Positions 1-5,160 of a stretch of DNA of 6,566 bases are shown here, piece by piece. The translations under genes and the position numbers were made by a program. The number at the start of each line of letters is the position of its first letter. Within the stretch, counting starts at the first letter, position 1. Origin of the DNA: Chloroflexota bacterium. GTDB lineage: Bacteria; Chloroflexota; Dehalococcoidia; Lucifugimonadales; Australimonadaceae. Location: positions 10,009 through 16,574 of the forward strand of contig JAPPFU010000036.1 of NCBI GenBank assembly GCA_028875085.1, in the 5' to 3' direction. The notes under the pieces were generated by a model that made no database searches, was not told the DNA's origin, and saw only the letters and a program-made list of their open reading frames with translations.

Positions 1-858
1 GCCGTATTGCTAGCCGCATGGCTGTCCAAGCGCATCGCGGCGCCGGTGACGGCGCTGACGGAGGCAACTCAGGCGATTGCCCAGGGCGACACGGCCCAAT
101 TGCCGGTCACATCCTCGGACGAACTGGGCCGCATGAGCGCGGCCTTCAACCGGATGACCTCCGCTTTGGAGACGCAACGCGAGCTTCGCAGGCGGCTGAT
201 AAACGACGTCTCCCATGAACTGAACACGCCGCTGACCGTCATACAGCTGGAGGCGCAAGGGCAGCGGGATGGACTCCAGACGGCCGACAGCGCCTCCGAC
301 CACATTATCCAGGAAGTGGATAGGCTGCGCGGCCTCGTGACCGATCTGGACTGGCTTGCGGAGACCGACAGCGGCGAGTTGAGGCTCGCCCTCGAAACAG
401 CGTCGGTTTACGAGTTGCTTACCACCGAGGCGGAGCGCTGGCAGCCGCAGGCCCATGCTCGGCAGGTTGAGCTACGGATGGAGGAGCTCGGCGACCTCCC
501 GGATATGGAGCTCGACCCGATGCGCATGAGCCAGGCGTTGGGAAACGTCGTGCGCAACGCCATTAACTGCACCGACGCGGGGGGAAGCGTCGCGCTCAGG
601 GCGTGGCTCGAAGGCGGAGAGATTCTGGCTATCTCAGTCACCGACGACGGGATCGGCATCGACGCTGCAGACCTTCCCCACGTCTTCGAGCGCTTCTATC
701 GCACTGACCAGTCTCGCAGCCGCGGGATAGGCGGCGCCGGCCTGGGACTGGCCATCACCCGGGCCATAGTGGAAGCTCACGGGGGTGCCGTTAGCGTAGC
801 AAGCGACGGGCGTGGGCAGGGCGTTAGCGTGACTTTCCGCCTTCCCTTGAACGCGTGA
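1..858 (+). CDS. Sensor histidine kinase, C-terminal part (5' end cut by window)
   Basis: This is the cytoplasmic half of a two-component sensor kinase, which autophosphorylates a histidine and passes the phosphate to a response regulator. The frame is open from base 1, so the sensor domain and first membrane helix lie outside. Counting from the first codon, residues 1-8 (AVLLAAWL) look like the end of a transmembrane helix. A HAMP linker follows (about 9-60, with the APVTAL turn and DELGRM). The HisKA H-box DVSHELNTPLT carries the phosphorylated His72. The ATPase domain shows an N-box (VVRNAI, Asn186), G1 (DDGIG, 215-219), F-box (FERFYR, 229-234) and G2 (GGAGLGLAI, 244-252). All catalytic boxes are intact. 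The H-box has Asn where Arg or Lys is usual. No response regulator follows; one may lie upstream. The signal sensed cannot be told. Confidence 0.95.
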   Translation, partial: AVLLAAWLSKRIAAPVTALTEATQAIAQGDTAQLPVTSSDELGRMSAAFNRMTSALETQRELRRRLINDVSHELNTPLTVIQLEAQGQRDGLQTADSASDHIIQEVDRLRGLVTDLDWLAETDSGELRLALETASVYELLTTEAERWQPQAHARQVELRMEELGDLPDMELDPMRMSQALGNVVRNAINCTDAGGSVALRAWLEGGEILAISVTDDGIGIDAADLPHVFERFYRTDQSRSRGIGGAGLGLAITRAIVEAHGGAVSVASDGRGQGVSVTFRLPLNA

Positions 859-928
859 GCGCCATCCACTTCGGCCATACGCGCACGCGCGGACGCGGCC
901 ATCCTGCGGCAGGCGGCGGAGCGCGCCC

Positions 929-934
929 TATAAT
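929..934 (+). promoter_or_regulatory. TATAAT -10 box of a probable leaderless promoter for thiL
   Basis: A perfect TATAAT sits in very GC-rich DNA and ends exactly six bases before the GTG start of thiL at 941, where transcription would be expected to begin. There is no Shine-Dalgarno at a usable distance, since GGGG at 936-939 leaves only one base before GTG. No TTGACA-like -35 is visible 16-19 bases upstream. The geometry indicates a leaderless mRNA for the thiL-tsaE-tsaB operon. The rest of the 82-base gap after the kinase holds no T-tracted terminator. Confidence 0.7.
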
Positions 935-940
935 CGGGGC

Positions 941-1936
941 GTGGCAACGGTCGGGGACATAGGCGAACTTGCGCTAGTGGAGCGGCTGGGCGCGCAGGTT
1001 GGGGCGGCGCGGCTGTCGCGGGCGGCGCGGCCGGGCTTTCACCTGCGCATCGGCATCGGCGACGACGCAGCGGCATGGCACGGCGACGCGGGAATCTGGG
1101 TGGCGACCACCGACACAATGGTGGAGGACGTCCACTTCACGCGAGGGAAGACGCCTTGGCGTGACGTAGGGTGGAAGGCGATGGCGGCCAATGTGAGCGA
1201 CGTGGCGGCGATGGGCGGCGCGCCGGTGAGCGCACTAGTAACGCTTGGCCTGCCGCGCGGCCTCGACGTGGCTGCCGTGGACGACCTCTACGCGGGGATG
1301 ATTGCGGCGTGCATCCGCTACGGCGCGCTCATCGTCGGGGGGGATGTGGTGAGCGCAGGAGAGGTGTTCGTAACGGTGGCGATGACGGGGGTCTGCGGCG
1401 CGGAGCCACTGCGCCGATCGGCGGCGCGGCCCGGAGACGCGATCGCAGTGAGCGGGCCGCTGGGTGCGTCGGCGGGCGGACTGCACTTGCTCCAGGCGGG
1501 CAGGAGCGGCGCGAACGGCGCGGAGGAGGCGCTGGTGCGGGCGCACCGCAGGCCAGAGCCGCAGATCGAGGCGGGGCAGCGCATCCTCCACTCCGGCATC
1601 CGCTGCGGGATGGACGTATCCGACGGGCTGCTGCTTGACCTGCGCCGCTTGACGAAGGCGAGCGGCGTCGGCGCGAAAATCGAGGCGGCGCGCGTCCCCG
1701 TGGCGCCTGGCGTGGAGATGCTGCCCGAGCCGCTCTCGTTTGCGCTTGGCGGCGGCGAGGACTATCAGTTGCTGTTCGCGGGGCCGCCGCAAGTAGTCGA
1801 ACAGGCGCTAGAGTCCATCGGCGCCGGAGCCGTCATCGGAGAGGCGACACCGGACGAGCCGGGCGTAGTGCGCGTGATGGACGCGGAGGGGCGGGAGATG
1901 GAGGTCGCCTCCGCCGGTTGGGAGCACCTGCGCTGA
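941..1936 (+). CDS. thiL: Thiamine-monophosphate kinase ThiL
   Basis: ThiL phosphorylates thiamine monophosphate with ATP to give thiamine diphosphate, the last step of cofactor synthesis, in the cytoplasm. The 331-residue length fits the family. Characteristic motifs appear in order: GIGDDAA (38-44), TTDTMVEDVHF (56-66) with metal- and phosphate-binding acidic residues, GWKAMAANVSDVAAMGG (77-93), GGDVV (133-137), GMDVSDGLLLDL (223-234) and GGGEDYQLLF (270-279). The GTG start at 941 is chosen because the conserved N-terminal GDIGELALVERL begins just after it and a TATAAT lies six bases before it, implying leaderless translation. The stop overlaps the tsaE start by one base (TGATG), so the two are probably translationally coupled. 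No other thiamine gene is present, so the link to tsaE-tsaB appears to be shared expression only. Confidence 0.97.
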   Translation: MATVGDIGELALVERLGAQVGAARLSRAARPGFHLRIGIGDDAAAWHGDAGIWVATTDTMVEDVHFTRGKTPWRDVGWKAMAANVSDVAAMGGAPVSALVTLGLPRGLDVAAVDDLYAGMIAACIRYGALIVGGDVVSAGEVFVTVAMTGVCGAEPLRRSAARPGDAIAVSGPLGASAGGLHLLQAGRSGANGAEEALVRAHRRPEPQIEAGQRILHSGIRCGMDVSDGLLLDLRRLTKASGVGAKIEAARVPVAPGVEMLPEPLSFALGGGEDYQLLFAGPPQVVEQALESIGAGAVIGEATPDEPGVVRVMDAEGREMEVASAGWEHLR

Positions 1937-2394
1937 TGGAGGTTCGCACGACATCGGCGGCGGAGACGGAGGGCGTGGGCCGGCGCGTGGGGGCGGCGCT
2001 GCGGCGCGGCGACCTGCTGCTGCTGGAAGGAGAGTTGGGCGCGGGCAAGACGACGCTGACCCAGGGCATCGCGCAGGGGGCGCAGGTCGTCGGCTACGTC
2101 CACAGCCCGACCTTTGTGCTTGCGCACCGCTACGACGGGCGCCTGCCGCTGTTCCACCTCGATCTGTACCGGACGGACGGCGGACTTGAGGTTCACGACC
2201 TCGGCGTGGAGGAGATGCTGGAAGCGGGCGCGGTGGTGGTGGAGTGGGCCGACCGCGCGCCCGATATCTTCCCGACGGAACGCTTGGAATTGCGCTTGCG
2301 GTTCGGGGCGGCGCCGGAGGAGCGGCGCATCGCGGCGGAAGCGCGCGGCGAACGCGCCGCCGCGCTGGCGCGCTGCCTCGAAGGCGCGAGTTAG
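1936..2394 (+). CDS. tsaE: tRNA t6A37 threonylcarbamoyladenosine synthesis ATPase TsaE
   Basis: TsaE is the small P-loop ATPase that works with TsaB and TsaD to put N6-threonylcarbamoyl on A37 of ANN-decoding tRNAs. Seen in the 152-residue product: Walker A GELGAGKTT (32-40), SPTF (57-60), HLDLYR (74-79) with the conserved Asp, and VVVEWADR (100-107), the TsaE signature near the C-terminus. The ATG at 1936 is preferred over an in-frame TTG at 1918 because it overlaps the thiL stop by one base and has GGGAG at 1920-1924, eleven bases upstream. It is also where the family normally begins. tsaB follows with no gap. The C-terminal third, after about residue 120, is Arg, Ala and Glu rich and weakly conserved, as usual. 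Confidence 0.96.
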   Translation: MEVRTTSAAETEGVGRRVGAALRRGDLLLLEGELGAGKTTLTQGIAQGAQVVGYVHSPTFVLAHRYDGRLPLFHLDLYRTDGGLEVHDLGVEEMLEAGAVVVEWADRAPDIFPTERLELRLRFGAAPEERRIAAEARGERAAALARCLEGAS

Positions 2395-3114
2395 GTGAGG
2401 CGCGTGCACCTCATCATCGAGACATCCACCGGAGCAGGCGCCGTCGGGCTGTGGCGGCCTGGGCACGGGCTGGCTGCGTCGCGGGAGTGGGAGTCGCTGC
2501 ACAACCACACGGCGGAGTTGATGCCCGCGGTGCGGGCGCTCGTCGAGGAGGCGGGCGGAACGGAACGGCTGACGGGAATCGGCGCGGCGACCGGGCCTGG
2601 CGGGTTCAGCGCCCTGCGCGCGGGACTCGGCGTGGCGAAGGGTCTCGCCTTCGCCTCGGGTTTGCCGCTGGTTGGCGTGAGCACCCTCGAGGCGACGGCC
2701 TATCCGCACCGGGGCAGCGGCGCAGTGGTCTGCGCGGTCATCGTGGCCGGGCGAGCGTTGGCGGGTTGGGCGATGTTCGACGCGCGCGGCGGCGGGTGGC
2801 GGCGGCTGTCGGACGACCGGGTTACGGACATCGACGAACTGGCGGCGTCGCTGCGCGGCGAGATGCTGCTGGCGGGCGAGGGCGCGGCGGCGTGGGCGGA
2901 GCGGCTAATCGCCGAGAACGGAGAGGCGCGGTTGGCCGAGGAACGCCAGCCCGCCTCGCGCCTGTGTGGAGCGGGGGCGCTGACCGCCGAGCGGCTCGAA
3001 CGCGGGGAGCGGGACGCACCCGCAGGCTTGGCGCCGCACTATGCAAGGCCGCCAGGCATCGGAACACCGAAGCCCCCGGCGCGCGTCGGGCGCGGGCGCG
3101 CGGCGCGTGGGTAA
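2395..3114 (+). CDS. tsaB: tRNA t6A37 synthesis protein TsaB
   Basis: TsaB is an inactive paralogue of TsaD and the scaffold of the TsaB-TsaD-TsaE complex for t6A37 modification. The 239-residue product begins with the ASKHA-type strand VHLIIETST (4-12), followed by the helix HNHTAELMPAVRALVEEAG. It then has GIGAATGPGGFSALRAGLGVAKGLAFASGLPLVGVSTLEA, matching the family's GPGSFTGLR...AKGLA...GVSSLEA block. The usual Asp of the first strand is Glu here. The end holds the P-x-Y-x-R-P motif (PHYARPP) and then a basic Pro/Arg-rich tail of about twenty residues. The GTG at 2395 directly follows the tsaE stop, with GAAGG at 2380-2384 ten bases before it. A second GTG at 2404 would remove three residues. 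The partner tsaD and the often linked rimI are absent from this window. Confidence 0.94.
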   Translation: MRRVHLIIETSTGAGAVGLWRPGHGLAASREWESLHNHTAELMPAVRALVEEAGGTERLTGIGAATGPGGFSALRAGLGVAKGLAFASGLPLVGVSTLEATAYPHRGSGAVVCAVIVAGRALAGWAMFDARGGGWRRLSDDRVTDIDELAASLRGEMLLAGEGAAAWAERLIAENGEARLAEERQPASRLCGAGALTAERLERGERDAPAGLAPHYARPPGIGTPKPPARVGRGRAARG

Positions 3115-3127
3115 GGCCACGATGTGA

Positions 3128-3133
3128 TAGCCT
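3128..3133 (+). promoter_or_regulatory. Possible -10 box (TAGCCT) for ndk
   Basis: In the 76-base gap between tsaB and ndk, TAGCCT matches the TANNNT core of a -10 box. It is the same hexamer found before mnmA at 4054-4059. Transcription would begin near 3140 and give a leader of about 50 bases, holding the two hairpins described separately. No convincing -35 is seen. Read-through from thiL-tsaE-tsaB is equally possible, because there is no clear terminator after tsaB. Confidence 0.25.
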
Positions 3134-3144
3134 CGCGGCTGCGG

Positions 3145-3187
3145 GAGGCCGGGCCGCTTGAGCCGGGCCTCGGGAGGAGCGCCTCTC
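3145..3187 (+). promoter_or_regulatory. ndk leader: tandem hairpins, the second holding the Shine-Dalgarno
   Basis: GAGGCC (3145-3150) pairs with GGCCTC (3166-3171). Inside that, one G/G mismatch is followed by GGC/GCC, with a seven-base loop. Immediately after, GGGAGG (3172-3177), the core of the strong ndk ribosome binding site GGGAGGAG, can pair with CCTCTC (3182-3187; one G-U pair) around the tetraloop AGCG. The CCTCTC strand can also pair with GGGAGGC at 3143-3149, which would free the ribosome site. No T-tract follows, so this does not look like a terminator. GC-rich DNA folds easily, so a regulatory role is only a possibility. Confidence 0.3.
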
Positions 3188-3190
3188 ACG

Positions 3191-3646
3191 ATGGAGCGGA
3201 CGTTAGTGTTGGTGAAGCCGGACGGCCTGCAACGCGGCCTGGCCGGGCGCATCATCGCGCGATTGGAGGATCGGGGGCTAAAGATTGTGGGCGCGAAGAT
3301 GCTGCGGATGGATATGGAACTGGCGCGGACGCACTACTCGGCGCACGTGGACAAGCCCTTCTTCGCCGGTATGGCGGCGTTTATGACCTCGAGCCCGCTG
3401 CTGGCGCTGGCAGTGGAGGGGAAGCAAGCAGTGGACGCGGTGCGTGCGCTTATGGGCGCGACCGACCCCCAGAAGGCGGCGCCTGGGACGATTCGCGCCG
3501 ACCTGGCCCAGGACATCGAGCGCAACCTGATCCACGGCTCCGACTCGCCGGAGGCGGCGGCGCGGGAGATCGGCATCTTCTTCGAGGCGGCGGAGATGCA
3601 CGACTACGCGCTGCAATCGGCGCCGTGGGTGGTCACTGGATCCTGA
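3191..3646 (+). CDS. ndk: Nucleoside diphosphate kinase Ndk
   Basis: Ndk moves the gamma phosphate of ATP to nucleoside diphosphates through a phosphohistidine, balancing NTP and dNTP pools in the cytoplasm. The 151-residue product has the family's usual length and the full active site: Lys9 (VKPDG), Tyr49, Arg85, Thr91, Arg102, Asn112 and the phosphorylated His115 in NLIHGSDSPEAA (112-123). KPFF (55-58) and LMGATDP (87-93) are also typical. The C-terminus (APWVVTGS) lacks the frequent Tyr-Glu ending. The ATG at 3191 is chosen over an in-frame TTG at 3158 because GGGAGGAG lies at 3172-3179 and the conserved MERTLVLVKPDG starts there. The 3' end overlaps the convergent rsfS by 14 bases with no terminator between them. 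Confidence 0.97.
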   Translation: MERTLVLVKPDGLQRGLAGRIIARLEDRGLKIVGAKMLRMDMELARTHYSAHVDKPFFAGMAAFMTSSPLLALAVEGKQAVDAVRALMGATDPQKAAPGTIRADLAQDIERNLIHGSDSPEAAAREIGIFFEAAEMHDYALQSAPWVVTGS

Positions 3647-4067
3647 CGACGGGCTTGCCTGCGCTCCACACCTCTTCGAGGCGGTAGTAGGCGCGCTGCT
3701 CCTCACTGAAGACGTGCACCACCACGTCCGAGAAGTCGAGCAGCACCCAGCCCGACTCGACGCTCCCCTCGCGGTGGTGGAGAGCACATCCCCCGCGCTT
3801 CATCGCCAGTTCGATCTCGTCGGCCAGGGCGCCCATCTGCCTGGGACTGCCGGCGCTCATAATGAGCAGAAAGTCGGCAAAGGCGGCGACCTCGCCGACA
3901 TTGAGCAGCAGGATGTCGTCCGCCTGCCGGTCGGAGGCGGCGTCAACCGCGATGCGCGCTGCGTCCAGTGGTTCCAGGTACTCGACTCCGGCGCCGATTA
4001 TAGGCGGGCGGAGGCTGCGCGCGCCGCCGCTCGCTAAGCGCTGGCGCCTCTTGTAGCCTATGGGCAT
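3633..4067 (-). CDS. rsfS: Ribosomal silencing factor RsfS (start uncertain)
   Basis: RsfS binds uL14 on the large ribosomal subunit and blocks subunit joining, lowering translation when nutrients are short. The conserved domain is plain: EPLDAARIAVDAASDRQADDILLLNV, then FADFLLIMSAGSPRQMGALADEI, then SGWVLLDFSDVVVHVFSEEQRAYYRLEEVW near the C-terminus. The coordinates use the only in-frame ATG, at 4067, giving 144 residues. That start adds about 30 poorly conserved residues (MPIGYKRRQRLASGG...). It also overlaps the divergent mnmA start and has no ribosome site close by. The conserved part begins at a CTG (3977-3975), with GGAG eight bases before it (3989-3986) and a perfect TATAAT at 4002-3997. 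From there the protein would be 114 residues, the usual family length. The product is sure; the start is not. Confidence 0.92.
   Translation of the reverse strand: MPIGYKRRQRLASGGARSLRPPIIGAGVEYLEPLDAARIAVDAASDRQADDILLLNVGEVAAFADFLLIMSAGSPRQMGALADEIELAMKRGGCALHHREGSVESGWVLLDFSDVVVHVFSEEQRAYYRLEEVWSAGKPVVRIQ
3997..4002 (-). promoter_or_regulatory. TATAAT -10 box for rsfS (minus strand)
   Basis: Read on the minus strand, this is a perfect TATAAT inside CCTATAATCGG, the same eleven bases that surround the thiL -10 box at 927-937. Transcription would start near 3990, which is inside the long ATG version of rsfS but just before its conserved domain. No -35 hexamer is apparent at 16-19 bases. If real, it implies that rsfS is translated from a start downstream of 3990. 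Confidence 0.5.
4054..4059 (+). promoter_or_regulatory. Putative -10 box (TAGCCT) of a leaderless mnmA promoter
   Basis: TAGCCT keeps the three most important -10 bases (TA...T) and ends six bases before the ATG at 4066, the same spacing as TATAAT to GTG at thiL. No purine-rich ribosome binding site precedes mnmA, which supports leaderless initiation. No -35 element is visible. The box lies divergent to the rsfS -10 box, about 50 bases away. Confidence 0.4.
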
Positions 4068-5160
4068 GGCCCCCGAAAGCGCTCCACGCCCTCGCGTCGT
4101 CGCCGCAATGTCGGGCGGCGTCGATTCGTCCGTCGCCGCGCTGCTCCTATCGCGCGAGGGCTACGACGTGGTCGGCGTTACGATGCGCTTGTGGTCGGAG
4201 GAGGACGGGGAGACTGCCGCCGGACATCGCGGTTGCTGCTCCATCGAAGACATCGAGGACGCGCGGCGCGTTTGCCGCGCGCTGGGCATCCCGCACTACG
4301 TGCTAGACGTGCGGCGGGAGTTCCGTGCCCACGTGATGGACTACTTCATCACGGAGTACCAGCGCGGGCGGACGCCGCACCCATGCATCGCGTGCAACGA
4401 CCGCATCAAGTTCGACTTTCTGCTGCGCCGCGCGGCGATGATGGACGCGGACTGCGTGGCGACGGGGCACTACGCGCGCATCGTCCGGGACAGCGACGGA
4501 TGGTCGCTGCGATGCGGCGTCGACGCGGGGAAGGACCAGTCCTACGTGCTGTTCGGATTGGGGCAGGAGCAGCTGAGGCGCGTGCTGTTGCCGGTGGGCG
4601 GCTACGCCAAGGCGCAGATCCGCGAACTCGCGCGGGAGGCGGGGCTGCACCTGGCGGATAAGGCGGACAGCCAGGAGGTCTGCTTCATCCCCGGGGGCGA
4701 CTACCGCGAGTTCATGCGCCAACACATACGGCCGCGGCCGGGCATGCTGGTTGATACGGCGGGGCGCGCGCTGGGCGAGCACGAGGGCGTCGAGTTCTTC
4801 ACCGTGGGGCAGCGGCGCGGCCTGGGTGTGGCGACGGGCGAGCGCCTGTTCGTTACCGAGGTCGAGCCGGAGACGGGGCGCGTAGTACTGGGCAGCGCGG
4901 ATGACCTAGCAAAGCCCGGCGCGCGCGTGGGGCGCGTCACCTACGTCAAGGGGCAAGCGCCTAGCGAGCCTGTCCGCGCGGCGGTCAAGATCCGCTACAA
5001 CGGGCGCGCGCTGCCCGCGACCCTGGAGCCGCGCGGCGACGGCGCGGTCGTGTGGTTCGACGAGCCGCAGCGCGCCGTTACGCCAGGGCAGGCGGCGGTG
5101 TTCTACGACGGGGACGAGGTGCTCGGCGGCGGCTTCATCGATGGCGCGGCGGAGCGCTAG
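4066..5160 (+). CDS. mnmA: tRNA 2-thiouridylase MnmA
   Basis: MnmA adenylates U34 of Lys, Glu and Gln tRNAs and inserts sulfur passed along by a cysteine desulfurase relay, giving s2U34. Numbered from ATG 4066 (364 residues), it shows the PP-loop SGGVDSS (16-22), the nucleophile Cys110 in PCIACNDRIKF, ATGHYARI (132-139), GKDQSYVLFGL (155-165), and the second catalytic cysteine Cys206 in DSQEVCFIPGGDYREF. VGQRRGLGV (247-255) and the C-terminal beta-barrel ending GQAAVFYDGDEVLGGGFI are also present. Both catalytic cysteines are intact. An in-frame ATG at 4060 adds two residues; 4066 is preferred because TAGCCT lies six bases before it and neither start has a Shine-Dalgarno. The gene is divergent from rsfS, and its 3' end is overlapped by the RNase HII gene by 20 bases, suggesting a two-gene operon. 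Confidence 0.97.
   Translation: MAPESAPRPRVVAAMSGGVDSSVAALLLSREGYDVVGVTMRLWSEEDGETAAGHRGCCSIEDIEDARRVCRALGIPHYVLDVRREFRAHVMDYFITEYQRGRTPHPCIACNDRIKFDFLLRRAAMMDADCVATGHYARIVRDSDGWSLRCGVDAGKDQSYVLFGLGQEQLRRVLLPVGGYAKAQIRELAREAGLHLADKADSQEVCFIPGGDYREFMRQHIRPRPGMLVDTAGRALGEHEGVEFFTVGQRRGLGVATGERLFVTEVEPETGRVVLGSADDLAKPGARVGRVTYVKGQAPSEPVRAAVKIRYNGRALPATLEPRGDGAVVWFDEPQRAVTPGQAAVFYDGDEVLGGGFIDGAAER

Noticed and set aside
879..891. Alternating purine-pyrimidine tract (ACGCGCACGCGCG), a possible Z-DNA or hairpin element
   Set aside because: Thirteen bases of this type are expected by chance in such GC-rich DNA, and nothing else marks it as functional.
903..913. CCTG-CGG-CAGG inverted repeat after the histidine kinase as a terminator
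   Set aside because: The stem is only four bases and no T-tract follows.
1900..1912. GGAGG-TCG-CCTCC hairpin near the end of thiL
   Set aside because: It lies inside coding sequence, has a five-base stem and a separate GGGAG serves tsaE, so chance is the simplest explanation.
1765..2709. Long minus-strand open frame of 314 codons opposite tsaE and tsaB
   Set aside because: It lies opposite confidently identified genes, its translation is Arg, Pro and Ala rich with no recognisable domain, and such shadow frames are usual in GC-rich DNA.
2244..3161. Plus-strand open frame of 305 codons across tsaE and tsaB in another frame
   Set aside because: The translation is Gly- and Arg-rich with no motif, and it overlaps two real genes whose family signatures are clear.
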